This document shows positions 8,839-18,647 of a stretch of DNA of 64,000 bases, piece by piece. Origin of the DNA: Vampirovibrio chlorellavorus (lineage in GTDB: Bacteria; Cyanobacteriota; Vampirovibrionia; Vampirovibrionales; Vampirovibrionaceae); contig QFWI01000008.1 in the NCBI GenBank assembly GCA_003149345.1, positions 558,001 through 622,000 of the forward strand, given 5' to 3'. How positions within the stretch are numbered: the first letter of the stretch is position 1; the number at the start of each line of letters is the position of its first letter. The notes beneath the pieces are model-generated. The model was not told the origin of the DNA, ran no database searches, and worked only from the letters and a program-made list of their open reading frames with translations. A program made the position numbers and the translations under genes.

Positions 8839-11120
8839 GAGAATCGTTCCTTCAGGTAGGGCCGGGCGGAGGGGGGTAACAAGCAAGACAGGGGAATCCA
8901 ACGGGTGAGGCTTTGAACGAGGGTGCGGGCGATGTAGAGGGCATTAAAGCCGGAACGCAGGCTGAGCAAGGCCAACTGGCTTTTACGGCCCTGAAAGCAG
9001 GCGTCCCATAGGTTAGTATCGGCGAATTGGGCTTTTTCAGACAACAAGGTCTGATACAGGCGCCGGGCAAAGGGCAAATAGCCATACATCAGGAACCGGC
9101 AGATTAAATTCCGCCGCTGTTGCAAGGATAAGGCGGCCAGTTGCCGGGCGTTCAGGCTGTCCTGAAGGGTTTCCACGATGGAGAGTTCTGCGGATAAGGC
9201 TGTCGAAAAGTCCTTCAGTATCGAACGACACCGACCGGACTCGCTTTGCCGATACAAAACCAGACGCTGACCCGTGGGGTAGGCCGGAAACTGTTGACAG
9301 GCCTGAATGAAAAAGACCCGATCCTCGTGGTAGCAACGGGTCTGAAAGCCCCCCACCGCCTCAACCACAGAGCGATGTACCAGTGTGGTGCTGGGCAGGA
9401 ACAATCCCTCATCCATCAGGGCAATCTCTCGCAAATCGCCCTGATGCGTATTGATTCCAGGCAAGTTCAGCAAACGGTTCCGCTCATCCACGGCGTAATA
9501 GCTACTGTAGACCAGACAAGCCGGTTCCTGGGGACGGGTTTCCCGGCGAATAACTTTCATCGCCTCGCTCAGCTTGTGCGGCAGCCACACGTCATCAGCG
9601 TCTATGAAGGCGATATAGTCCCCGCCAGCCAGTTGAAAGGCATGATTGCGGGCGGCGGCCACCCCCTGATTGGTTTGGGACACCACCCGCACCCGAGCGT
9701 CAGAAACCGTGGACAACACTGCCAGCGTGTCATCGGTGGAGCCGTCATCCACCACCAGCAATTCCCAATGGGGGTAAGACTGGTTAAGCACCGACTGGAC
9801 GGCCCGCAATACGCAATGGGCGCCGTTATATACCGGGAGTATAACGGATACCGAGGGTGTCAGGTGTTGATAAACAGCCCTTAAGTTTTGCACGGTGGCT
9901 TCCACCGAAAAGTGCTGCGCCCGTTCCTGCAGGGCCGTCTGTAATGAATGCTTCTCCGCAGGCTGCAAGCGCAACCACGCCTGAACCCGGGCTTCCAGCG
10001 CCGCCAAATCACCGACCGGCACCAGACAGCGCTCCGTCTGGGGCGTTCCCAAAATTTCGGCGGCCCCTTCACTGGCATAGGCCACGCAAGGCACTCCGGC
10101 GGCCATGGCCTCCACCAAGCCCAGCCCAAAGCCTTCCCGCAAGGAGGGATACACCAGCACGTCCGTCAAAGCCAACAGGGTGGGCACGTCCTCTCGGTAG
10201 CCCACCACCTTCAGGGAGGGCAACGATTCCGCCTGTTCCATCAGCAGCGATCTCAAGGGGCCATCTCCCACCAGTAAAAACTGAACCTGCGGATGGCTGC
10301 GGGCAAAGCGCCGGGCCAGCTCAACAAAATCAGCGGGATTCTTGTTCTCATCCAGCCGGTTGATAAAGGCAATCACAGGCCTGTCGGCTGCCAGGGCCAA
10401 ACTGTCCCGCAGTGACTTCAACTGGCTGTCAGCGGGCGGCGTCTGGAACTCGTCCTGGGCAATGCCATTATGCATGACCTGCGCTTTCGAGGAGGTCGAT
10501 AAAAAGCCCTGAGCCAATAGGCGCTGGCGCTCGGCTTCGCTCACCACCAACAGGGCGTCCAGCTGACGGCTGGTGAATCGGAATAGGGCGGCCACTATCC
10601 GCTTGAACCATGCTTTGCCGCCTGAAAACGTTTCAGACTTCGCGTACAAACTGCCGTAGCCATGAAAAGTAAACACCACCGGAACATCCCACAGGCGGGG
10701 CAGCAAGGTTTCGATCAGCCCGAAATGCACATGGACGATATCGGGTCGCTCGTCCCGCACAATCTGTCGGAGTTGACCCCAGGCCCCCCAATCCAGCGTT
10801 CTTAAAAAAGAGGGCTTGAAGAAGGCGGGACTCTGCAACCCGTAAACGGTAAACCCATGCTCCCGCAGGCGGTGGTATAGGGGACTACCGGCGGAACAGA
10901 CAAAAACGGGATCAATATGGCCAGACTGGGCGAACCCCTGCCCCATCGTGAACATGTAACGTTCAATGCCCCCCATTTGTCCAAAGTCCTGATAAAAGAA
11001 AAGCACCTTGCGGCGATCGGCAAGCGAACCACAACGCACCACCGAATCGGTCTGTGTGGCGCACTCAGTCTGGTTGACGGGAGTCATTGAGATCATCGGT
11101 ACTTCGTTTAGTTCCACCAT
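8832..11120 (-). CDS. Two-domain glycosyltransferase, GT4 fused to GT2
   Basis: 762 residues. Residues 35-400 are a GT-B retaining glycosyltransferase (GT4): an N-terminal GGIERYM loop and the EGFGLGLVEAMAAGVP donor-binding motif near residue 330. From about residue 420 a GT-A family 2 domain follows, with SVILPVYNG, VVDDGS (about 458) and FIDADD (about 505) for nucleotide-sugar and metal binding. The last 120 residues are a basic helical tail. The protein has no transmembrane segment and should add two sugars in turn on the cytoplasmic face. It is divergent from the export operon and shares a start/stop overlap with the deacetylase gene. The start has no strong ribosome site; ATGs at codons 9 and 12 are alternatives. 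Confidence 0.88.
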   Translation of the reverse strand: MVELNEVPMISMTPVNQTECATQTDSVVRCGSLADRRKVLFFYQDFGQMGGIERYMFTMGQGFAQSGHIDPVFVCSAGSPLYHRLREHGFTVYGLQSPAFFKPSFLRTLDWGAWGQLRQIVRDERPDIVHVHFGLIETLLPRLWDVPVVFTFHGYGSLYAKSETFSGGKAWFKRIVAALFRFTSRQLDALLVVSEAERQRLLAQGFLSTSSKAQVMHNGIAQDEFQTPPADSQLKSLRDSLALAADRPVIAFINRLDENKNPADFVELARRFARSHPQVQFLLVGDGPLRSLLMEQAESLPSLKVVGYREDVPTLLALTDVLVYPSLREGFGLGLVEAMAAGVPCVAYASEGAAEILGTPQTERCLVPVGDLAALEARVQAWLRLQPAEKHSLQTALQERAQHFSVEATVQNLRAVYQHLTPSVSVILPVYNGAHCVLRAVQSVLNQSYPHWELLVVDDGSTDDTLAVLSTVSDARVRVVSQTNQGVAAARNHAFQLAGGDYIAFIDADDVWLPHKLSEAMKVIRRETRPQEPACLVYSSYYAVDERNRLLNLPGINTHQGDLREIALMDEGLFLPSTTLVHRSVVEAVGGFQTRCYHEDRVFFIQACQQFPAYPTGQRLVLYRQSESGRCRSILKDFSTALSAELSIVETLQDSLNARQLAALSLQQRRNLICRFLMYGYLPFARRLYQTLLSEKAQFADTNLWDACFQGRKSQLALLSLRSGFNALYIARTLVQSLTRWIPLSCLLPPSARPYLKERFSC

Positions 11121-11469
11121 TGGATGTGAATTGTCATGCCGGTCTAAAAACCGGTCATCAAAAATCGGGAACTGGCAATTTTACGGGGCTTCCTCATTTA
11201 AACATCATGAAAACAAGGCAGCATTAAAATTGCCTGGTAACACCCTGCCGTTCTTCTATAAACGACCTTGCCCGCCAGCATTCTTCTTTTGTGATAGCTG
11301 TGATGTATTAAAAATCAGGCCGCCTTGCCAAAATAATTCGCTAAGCAACTTTTAATCTGGAGTGGACTTTAGTAAAAACAGCAATTATTCCCTTTGACGG
11401 GTCTTATCTTTTTTATCGCATCTTACCCCTTATATCATCATTCCCTTTTCAATCATCAGGAAGTCCTGC
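11121..11469. other. Divergent intergenic region of the exopolysaccharide locus
   Basis: 349 bases between the minus-strand glycosyltransferase gene and the plus-strand export gene, so it must carry both promoters. It is richer in AT than its neighbours. A small inverted repeat CCGGT/ACCGG lies near 11139-11154 and a TTGACG (about 11394) could be a -35 for the export operon, but I see no convincing -10 at the right distance. No coding region is supported. Confidence 0.4.
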
Positions 11470-12606
11470 ATGTCAAGCCGAGCGCTCCACCGATTCCAAC
11501 GTATTTTGACCCGATGCCTCCTGCTTTTCACCTTGATATGGCTGCTTGCAAGCCATCAAACCAGCGGCTGGGCCGAGAACTTTACCGGACAGCTGCAATT
11601 CGCGGAAGGCAGTTACCGCATCAACGTCGGCGATGTCCTCAGTGTCAACGTCTACAACCAATCCGATCTATCGGCCAACGGCATACTGGTTCGCTCCGAT
11701 GGCAACGCCTCCTTCAACGGTATCGGGGAAATTCAGGTGGCCGGTAAAACCATCCGGGAAACAACCCAACTGCTGGAAAGCCAGGTTCGGGAACTGGTCA
11801 GGGAGCCCCGCATCAGTTTGACCGTCAGCGAAAGCAAGCCCCCCAGCGTGTATCTGGCCGGTGCGGTCATGCGCCCGGGAATGTTACAGGCGGGAAACAG
11901 CACGGCCACCTTGAGTAACACCACCAACAACACGGGCGGTCTCTCCGGCGGCAACGGATCGGGCATCAGCCAAAACGGCAGTGGGGCTTCCGGCAACCGC
12001 ATGGATTTTCGTCTCTCCAGCGTGCTGTCGGCTGCGGGCGGGGTTAAACTTTCCGCCGATTTGGCCAATGTAACCGTGACCCGAGACGGGCAACTGTATA
12101 AAACCGTTAATTTGTGGGATTTGTTAAAAAACGGCAGCAGCGACAACGACCTGATGCTGCAAAACGGCGATTCCGTTTATGTCCCCGCACTTCCTCATCA
12201 GGCTTTGGATGACGCCACCTACCAACTGCTGCTCAGCTCAGCCATCGGCCCTCAGGTCTTTCCCGTGCGCATCATCGGCGACGTTAAAACGCCGGGCGTG
12301 TATGATCTGAACAGCACCAGCCCCTACCTAAATTCCGCCATCGCCAAAGGCGGCGGGTTCAATTACGGGGCCAATATCAAGGTGGTGGCCATTCGACGCT
12401 TTAGCGGCGAAAACAAGTTCAGCACGCTCATGGTCGATCCCAACCGCCACGATTTTATGCTGCGCCCCAACGACGTGGTCTATGTCTCCGAGCAAAAAAT
12501 TTACAAGACCGGCCGCTTCGCCGACAACGCGGCCAAAGTGCTTTCACCCTTCACCAACATGGCCTCCGCCGTGTTCGGACTGGCCGTTTTGGGAGGCATC
12601 CGGTAA
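11470..12606 (+). CDS. Polysaccharide export protein (Wza-like outer membrane channel)
   Basis: 378 residues; the ATG at 11470 follows AGGAAG. The N-terminus is a signal peptide ending near GWA, without a lipobox cysteine, unlike E. coli Wza. The Poly_export domain starts with YRINVGDVLSVNVYNQSDLS (about residues 47-66) and a second beta-rich SLBB-type domain follows (VYLAGAVMRPG). A further SLBB-like unit (VRIIGDVKTPGVYDL) lies near residue 275. A Ser/Gly/Asn-rich insertion separates the units. The family forms the oligomeric channel that carries capsule or exopolysaccharide across the outer membrane. It heads the operon with the chain-length protein. Confidence 0.88.
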   Translation: MSSRALHRFQRILTRCLLLFTLIWLLASHQTSGWAENFTGQLQFAEGSYRINVGDVLSVNVYNQSDLSANGILVRSDGNASFNGIGEIQVAGKTIRETTQLLESQVRELVREPRISLTVSESKPPSVYLAGAVMRPGMLQAGNSTATLSNTTNNTGGLSGGNGSGISQNGSGASGNRMDFRLSSVLSAAGGVKLSADLANVTVTRDGQLYKTVNLWDLLKNGSSDNDLMLQNGDSVYVPALPHQALDDATYQLLLSSAIGPQVFPVRIIGDVKTPGVYDLNSTSPYLNSAIAKGGGFNYGANIKVVAIRRFSGENKFSTLMVDPNRHDFMLRPNDVVYVSEQKIYKTGRFADNAAKVLSPFTNMASAVFGLAVLGGIR

Positions 12607-12697
12607 GCACCGGAATCCTGCCATTGCCTTTCTTCCACCCCTGCAATTCCTATCATAATTCCTCACTTGCCGATCCCCCCTGACAAAGGACATCGAG

Positions 12698-15469
12698 ATG
12701 GCCCCTGTACCCTTTCCCGCCCACATCCAGAATCACACCCTCCCCGAATCGCCGGAGCTGCCGCTGCCACCCGTGGCCAACTTCTGGCAACGGAACACCG
12801 CCCTGATTGCCGGGGTGAGTTTATTCGTCTGTTTCTGGATGCTGGTTTACACCTTCTTTGTATTCAAGCCGGGATACGCGGCCAAAGCCCTGGTCATCAT
12901 CAAAGACTCCGCCATCACCAGCCGTTATGTGGAGCCCGATCAGTATTACGCCTTGCAAACCACCTCCTCCAGCTCCTCCAACCCGGTGCTAAACACCATG
13001 GGCATCCTGAAATCCTCCGCCATCAGCGAGGCCCTGTGGCAATTTTTTCAAAGCAAACACCCAGACCAGCTCAAAAAACTGAACATTAAAACCCAGGCCG
13101 AGTGGAAGGCCTTTTACCAGGATGGTTCCGCCTTTATTAAAGCCAAAAACCAGCCGGGCACTGACCTGATTTCCGTGCAATTCAGCTGGAGCGATCCCCG
13201 CATTGCCAAAGAAGGACTGGGCGTTGTTTTAAAGGCCTTTCAGAATGCCAGCCGGGACTTGAACCGTTCAGAGCAAAGCACCCGCACCCAATTTTTAGAG
13301 GGTCAGGTTCGGGAGATTGAAGCACAACTGCTGGCGGTAAGAAAACTCAAAAGCACCTACCAAATCAGCAACAAAACCGTCAGTGTCCGCCGGGAAGGCG
13401 ATGATTTGGCCGGTACCCGCATGGAGTTGAGCAACCGCCTCAGCCAACTGGAAGCGCAGGCGCAGGGTAAAGAACGCCTGGCCCGTCGCTACCAGCAACT
13501 GTTGGGAATGAATCCTGAAAAGGCCCTGAAAGCCTCTGCCCTGGGACAAAACAGCACCATCGCCCGATTGCAGGATGAACTGTATCGCCTACAGCAACAG
13601 TACGCCCTGCTCAGCGCGTCTCTGACCGATAGCAACCCCAAAGTGATAGAAATTCAAGCGCAGATTGCCCAGGTCAAAGCCAACCTGAGCGCTGAGCAAT
13701 CCCGCACCATGGGCACCACCAACAACACGCAAACCGTGGTTGCCGACACCACCCGTGGCGATCTGGTTCGCAACATGTTGCTGGCCAATGGGGAAGCTCA
13801 GGACTTGAGGGCTCAGGCGGCCATCATTCGCAAACGCCTGGGACAAGTCAATGTGGATATCAGCCAGTTTCCGCAAAAGGCGGAAGGCCTGGCCCAGATT
13901 GAGCAAAAAGAAGCCTCGCTCAGCGTGGCCCTGGATCATCTGCGGCAAAAAACGCTGGAAGGACGGGTCAAGGAAGCGCAAACGCTGAGTAACGTCTTCA
14001 TCGTGGATGAGCCCAGCCTGCCGCAAAAGGCCCAGTTTCCCAACCGCAACCACCTGATTGTACTCAGCCTGTTAATGGGCCTGGGTGTGGGGATTACAAC
14101 CGCTTTCGCCAAAGAGCAGCTTAGTGGCTCCTCCTCCGCTCGTTACGCCATGCCCGACTGGCTGGAACCGCTGGAAGGCAACCAGACCACAGCGGAAATG
14201 GCGGAAATGGCAGAAACCACCCAGCCCCCGACTCAAGCCGCGCCCCGGACGTTTGAGCCAGAGCCCGCCGAGTTAAGCGGAGCAGGCACGCCCTTTTCTC
14301 TGGCCCATACCCTCATGGGCGAACCCACCTCCGAAAAAATGGGCTTACCCGCTGCCGGATCGTTGTTTGACTCCCTCATTCCCGTGGCTGGCCCCATCAC
14401 TCAGCAATACCCGTCAGCCGCCACCTTTCGTAGCGATTTGACCCAACCCTTGTCTCCTGAGTCCCTGCGCCCACACGCCAACAAGCAGGCTGAAAACAGA
14501 GACGCCAACCCTGTCATTCAACCCCGCATGGAACAGCAACAGCCCCTGGAAACAGCCGACACCCCATCAGCCGTATCGCACGCCGCTTCGGTGCGGATGG
14601 CCCCTGCGCCCACGCCCCTTCAACTGGCGGAAATACAGGCAGCGCACAAGCAAAAAGCAAGCCCGCCGCTGATGGAACAGGAAGGCGTTCCCGTGCTGTA
14701 CGCACCACCGGAAAGCGTTGCGATGGCAGCGCAAAATATCAGCCCCGCCGAAGTCGCCTTGAATCACTCATTGGATGCCCCCCTGCCGGACACCCGGCCC
14801 ATCACCCATGAGCCTATACAGTTCAAAGCGCCCTCCCAAATCACCGTGCGGGCGGAAGCACCGGCCCCACCACCTGAAAGCACGCCCGACGCTCCTAATG
14901 ATGCCCTTGACACGGCTGAACAGCCTGCCCTGCCGAAGCATTCGGAACCCCAACATTCACTGTCTCAAAACTCCCTCTATGATCAGCAAGCCTTGAAAAT
15001 GCCCATGCCCCGCCGCAAACGGGGAGTACCCGCCTTCCTGCTGAGTGATGAGACCCAAAGCGCCGGGCAAACCGATGAGCCAGAGGAAGCCGGCTTCAGC
15101 CAACCCTACACGTTGATCCCCAAAAAGCAGTTGCTCAACGCAGATGATAACCTGCTGGAAACAGTGGCTCCCCTGTCCGCCCCCGGCCCGCAAGCACAGG
15201 CCAGTGAAAGCCTTCCCTTCCCCGATTCATTCCCGGAAGCCAGTCTGGTGGACCCGGAAAGCGAACGCCGCCCTTCGTCCTTGCATCCGTCGTTGAATCC
15301 TCCCTTGAACCCCGTCTTGAACCCCATGTGGATCAGCCAAAAACCGTATGAGCATCCCGAAGCGTACTTCGGGCTGGGCCGCCGCAAGAAAAAACGGGTG
15401 GAGCCATCCACCTCGCTCAACCGGCTAATGGCCGCCCTGAAAGAGCATGCAGGCACCCGTAAATCCTGA
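12698..15469 (+). CDS. Chain-length determinant (Wzz/GumC-like) with long proline-rich tail and no kinase
   Basis: 923 residues from an ATG with AAAGGA seven bases upstream. Residues 1-470 are a standard polysaccharide co-polymerase: membrane helix at about 37-57, a periplasmic part with long coiled coils (about 190-440) and a second helix at about 450-471. The family controls polymer length and bridges to the Wza channel. After the second helix some 450 residues rich in Pro, Ala, Glu and Ser follow, ending in a basic GRRKKKR segment. This tail should be cytoplasmic. It has no Walker motifs or tyrosine cluster of a BY-kinase, although GumC-type proteins often end in one or sit beside one. Short repeats (AEMAEMAE, LNPPLNPVLNP) mark it as low complexity. 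Confidence 0.85.
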   Translation: MAPVPFPAHIQNHTLPESPELPLPPVANFWQRNTALIAGVSLFVCFWMLVYTFFVFKPGYAAKALVIIKDSAITSRYVEPDQYYALQTTSSSSSNPVLNTMGILKSSAISEALWQFFQSKHPDQLKKLNIKTQAEWKAFYQDGSAFIKAKNQPGTDLISVQFSWSDPRIAKEGLGVVLKAFQNASRDLNRSEQSTRTQFLEGQVREIEAQLLAVRKLKSTYQISNKTVSVRREGDDLAGTRMELSNRLSQLEAQAQGKERLARRYQQLLGMNPEKALKASALGQNSTIARLQDELYRLQQQYALLSASLTDSNPKVIEIQAQIAQVKANLSAEQSRTMGTTNNTQTVVADTTRGDLVRNMLLANGEAQDLRAQAAIIRKRLGQVNVDISQFPQKAEGLAQIEQKEASLSVALDHLRQKTLEGRVKEAQTLSNVFIVDEPSLPQKAQFPNRNHLIVLSLLMGLGVGITTAFAKEQLSGSSSARYAMPDWLEPLEGNQTTAEMAEMAETTQPPTQAAPRTFEPEPAELSGAGTPFSLAHTLMGEPTSEKMGLPAAGSLFDSLIPVAGPITQQYPSAATFRSDLTQPLSPESLRPHANKQAENRDANPVIQPRMEQQQPLETADTPSAVSHAASVRMAPAPTPLQLAEIQAAHKQKASPPLMEQEGVPVLYAPPESVAMAAQNISPAEVALNHSLDAPLPDTRPITHEPIQFKAPSQITVRAEAPAPPPESTPDAPNDALDTAEQPALPKHSEPQHSLSQNSLYDQQALKMPMPRRKRGVPAFLLSDETQSAGQTDEPEEAGFSQPYTLIPKKQLLNADDNLLETVAPLSAPGPQAQASESLPFPDSFPEASLVDPESERRPSSLHPSLNPPLNPVLNPMWISQKPYEHPEAYFGLGRRKKKRVEPSTSLNRLMAALKEHAGTRKS

Positions 15470-15522
15470 CTGTTCATGCCATTGAAACCGTAAGCCCCAC
15501 CTTGCAACCGGATGCGCTGACC

Positions 15523-17067
15523 ATGATCCCTCACCCACCCACGGCCTGGAAATCGGCACTGCCCAGTGGTAAGCCACTGGCGCTACTGATGGCCGGGTTG
15601 GGGATTCTGTTGGCTGTGTTGATCTACCTGGTGCTGCCCAGCCTTGGACTTTCCGCCCTGTCCGACAGCCTGAACTACCAGCGATTGGTGATGCTCTGCG
15701 GGGCAGGGGTCGGAGCGATCGCTTACTGGCAATACTGGCGTTTTATCATTCCCCGGCCTCAATTGCTGGTAGCCTTTGTGTTATTAGGGTGGCCACTGGC
15801 CGCGCTGGGAAATATGCATCTATTGCAACTGGGCGTGAACATTCGCTTTACCCCCCTGCTGATGCTGCTCCTGATGCTGCCCATGCTGCGGATTATCGTG
15901 CCTCATATCGGACTACTTTGGCGGCAGTTGCCATGGCTAAAATACTATGCGGCTTTCATTGTCTGGCTGGGGATTTACTATTTGTTCTACAACGCCAACG
16001 CCACCGATCCCCGGTTGAGCGGCGGGGAAAGCGCCATGGGCGATGGCGCGGTCAGTCTGGTTCAACTGATTGCCTATGTCTACTGTCTGCTCTGTGTGGC
16101 CTTATCGGCGGTGACCGTGCTAAAAATCAAAAATTTCCGTGGATTTTTTGATGCCCTGAACCAGGCCCTGTTGTGGGTCAGTGCCGTGGAATCGCTGATC
16201 ACCATCGCCGGTTTTCCCTTTCAGTTAACCAGCATGATGCTGGACGGTTTTTTACGGGCCATCGGTATTTTCTCTCACCCCAATCCCTTCGCCCATCATA
16301 TGGGCATCTTAATGGTTTATTTGCTGGGCCTTTACTGTTATTACCAGGGCGATCGCAAACACCGCATGCCCACCGCTTTGCTCTGGAGCGGACTGGCCAT
16401 CAATCTCATCGCCTTCTTGCTGGGCCTGTCCAAAACGGCCATTAGCGGCTTTGCCCTGTGCGCCCTGATCCTCTTTTTGCTGAATCTCGCCGTGCCCGCC
16501 ATTCGTCGCAGCTTCATCCAGATTGCCATCGGGCTGGTGACATTGTTTCCCCTGGGGTTGTTTATTTTTGAGTTGCTGACCGGTAAGAATTTTTTCAGCA
16601 TCATGGAATCCCGTATCAATGAAACAGAAAGTATGAACTGGCGGGCCATGGTGTGGCAGGATTTAATGGCGGACATTGATCTGGGTACCATTTGGCTGGG
16701 ACACGGATTTACGTCCGCCAATCAAACCGTGTTTAACCTGACCTTCAACGACGCCAAAAACGCCAATCCCCTCATGATGGTTCACAACGCCTATATCGCC
16801 CTGCTCTACGATCTGGGAATGCTGGGATACCTGATGTTTGTGGCGCCCCTCCGTTTAATGGCCCAATCGATACGAGGCTGGATGAACGCGGTCAAGCCCG
16901 CCTTGCGCACCGAGCATACCATCATCATTTCACTGAGCGTCTACTTTTTGTTCGCCTGTGGTTTTGATGAAATGTCCTACATGTTTGACGCACCGCAACT
17001 CTACTGGACACTGGTCAGCATGCTGTTTTGCATGGCCATACGAGAAAAACAGGAGTGTCCGGCATGA
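15523..17067 (+). CDS. O-antigen ligase/polymerase family membrane protein (Wzy-like)
   Basis: 514 residues. The start is taken at the ATG at 15523; a TTG at 15502 would add seven residues. About 11-12 hydrophobic helices are visible. A large loop before the last helices contains GHGFTSANQ and VHNAYIALLYDLGMLGYL, the pattern around the catalytic His of the Wzy/WaaL family. The enzyme joins lipid-linked repeat units, or transfers finished chains, on the periplasmic face. Its end overlaps the flippase start by four bases (ATGA). The choice between polymerase and ligase cannot be made from sequence alone; the Wza-Wzz-Wzx context favours polymerase. Confidence 0.82.
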   Translation: MIPHPPTAWKSALPSGKPLALLMAGLGILLAVLIYLVLPSLGLSALSDSLNYQRLVMLCGAGVGAIAYWQYWRFIIPRPQLLVAFVLLGWPLAALGNMHLLQLGVNIRFTPLLMLLLMLPMLRIIVPHIGLLWRQLPWLKYYAAFIVWLGIYYLFYNANATDPRLSGGESAMGDGAVSLVQLIAYVYCLLCVALSAVTVLKIKNFRGFFDALNQALLWVSAVESLITIAGFPFQLTSMMLDGFLRAIGIFSHPNPFAHHMGILMVYLLGLYCYYQGDRKHRMPTALLWSGLAINLIAFLLGLSKTAISGFALCALILFLLNLAVPAIRRSFIQIAIGLVTLFPLGLFIFELLTGKNFFSIMESRINETESMNWRAMVWQDLMADIDLGTIWLGHGFTSANQTVFNLTFNDAKNANPLMMVHNAYIALLYDLGMLGYLMFVAPLRLMAQSIRGWMNAVKPALRTEHTIIISLSVYFLFACGFDEMSYMFDAPQLYWTLVSMLFCMAIREKQECPA

Positions 17068-18647
17068 GCTTAGGGCAACGTTCCTTGCTGGGTATGCTGA
17101 CCGGCGGCCTGAGTGTAATCCTTAAAACGGCGCTCAACATTGTTCTCATCCCCACCTTAATCGCCAAACTGGGCCTGGAGGCCTTTGGCCTTTACGTGCT
17201 TCTCATCGCCATTTTTGAAATTTCCAACCTGCTGGATCTGGGCATTACCGACGCGCTGGTCACCAGCCTGAGCAGTGAAGCCCACAACCCACAAGCCAAA
17301 AATAACTTTCTCAAAGTGGGGCACGTTTTATTCAGCGTTTTGGCCCTGCTGTTTTTGCTGGGCGGGGCTTTGGTTTACCCGGGGTTTTCCAGCCTGTTTC
17401 ATGTTTCACCGGACTTACAGCCCTTGGCCCAGGCTGGATTTTTCCTGATCATTCTGGAATCGGTGTTAATGGTGTATGGCGCCTATTATCAAGCCGTTTT
17501 ACTCTCTCATTGCAGCCAGCAATGGACCAATCTGGCGGATAGCGTTTATGCCCTCGTCAGCAACGTGGGGGCTATCCTGGTTCTCTGGCTGGGCGGAAGC
17601 TTACCCCTGATTTTTGGGCTCCGTTTGCTGGCCGCTCTACTGCGTCTTGGTATCATCGTGGTGCAGGCCAACCGGGTGGAACCCCGGCTGTGGTTCCAAA
17701 AGACGCCCTTTTGTATTCAGACCCTGAAAAAATTATTCCGCCTAAGCGGGCACGCCATGATGATCAACTTCAGCATCATCGTGTCCCATAAAATTGATGA
17801 CATCGTCATTGCCAAATTCCTGCCTATCAGCGCGGTGGGGGTGTATGAAATGGTCTTCCGCTTTTTGGGGGTGACCCTGCAAATCTGCCTCAAGCTGCAT
17901 GAAGGCATTTATCCGCTGTTTGCCCGCATGGCCTCGCTCAATCAAACCGCGGAGGCCCGGCAACTCTTCTTACGGGCCAGCTGCTTCCTGAATTTTGTGG
18001 GCGCTTCCACCCTGATGCTGATCGTCATTTTTTATCCCGAACTGTTTGGTATTTTTTCCGCCGGTAAAGTGCCCATCGCCCAAACCCTGCCCATCCTGGC
18101 ATTGGCCGTCCCCTGCGTACTCAGTGGCATTTTGCAAATGCCCGCCAATGCCTTTCTGTTTACCTGGGGCCAGCACCGCTTTTTGAGTATCACCAGCATT
18201 TTGGCGGCACTGGCCAACCTGGGCCTCAGTTTTGTTCTGGTTCAGCATTGGGGCATTGTGGGCGTCACCCTGGGCACTTTAATTCCCCAGCTCCTGCAGC
18301 ACCAGTGGGGGTTGGTGGGCCAAGTCTGCCGCACTTTGGAAATTTCAGCAAGCCACTATTTAAAGTCCGTTTACGGGGCAATTTTATTCCCCCTTCTTGT
18401 TTCTTTCAGTTGGGCTCAGCTAGGTCGCTTCCTGATGATCCACCGTCCCATTCCCAATGAGGCCCTGGAACTGGCCATCATTGCCTTCATTGCCGTTAGC
18501 GCCCTATGCCTGGGACTCTGGTTGTGGCTCCGGCAAAACACCACAACCCAGGAAAAAGCACAGCTGCGCCAGTTCGTCGTTCAAAAATTTTTCCGGCAGA
18601 ATGAAAAAAACACCCCAAGCGCCTTAACCCTGGATTCACTGTCATGA
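17064..18647 (+). CDS. Polysaccharide flippase (Wzx/PST family)
   Basis: 527 residues from the ATG at 17064, which overlaps the previous stop as ATGA and has AGGAG eight bases upstream inside that gene; an in-frame ATG at 17028 lies further into it. Twelve to fourteen hydrophobic helices are spread over the whole length, and the N-terminus (LTGGLSVILKTALNIVLIP) is typical of the MATE-like polysaccharide transporters. It should flip the undecaprenyl-linked repeat unit from the cytoplasmic to the periplasmic face for the polymerase encoded just before. It is translationally coupled on both sides. Confidence 0.85.
   Translation: MSLGQRSLLGMLTGGLSVILKTALNIVLIPTLIAKLGLEAFGLYVLLIAIFEISNLLDLGITDALVTSLSSEAHNPQAKNNFLKVGHVLFSVLALLFLLGGALVYPGFSSLFHVSPDLQPLAQAGFFLIILESVLMVYGAYYQAVLLSHCSQQWTNLADSVYALVSNVGAILVLWLGGSLPLIFGLRLLAALLRLGIIVVQANRVEPRLWFQKTPFCIQTLKKLFRLSGHAMMINFSIIVSHKIDDIVIAKFLPISAVGVYEMVFRFLGVTLQICLKLHEGIYPLFARMASLNQTAEARQLFLRASCFLNFVGASTLMLIVIFYPELFGIFSAGKVPIAQTLPILALAVPCVLSGILQMPANAFLFTWGQHRFLSITSILAALANLGLSFVLVQHWGIVGVTLGTLIPQLLQHQWGLVGQVCRTLEISASHYLKSVYGAILFPLLVSFSWAQLGRFLMIHRPIPNEALELAIIAFIAVSALCLGLWLWLRQNTTTQEKAQLRQFVVQKFFRQNEKNTPSALTLDSLS

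Noticed and set aside
14160-15450. The proline-rich tail of the Wzz-like protein as a separate gene or frameshifted kinase
   Set aside because: The frame is continuous with no new start, and no Walker A/B or tyrosine cluster is found in any frame.
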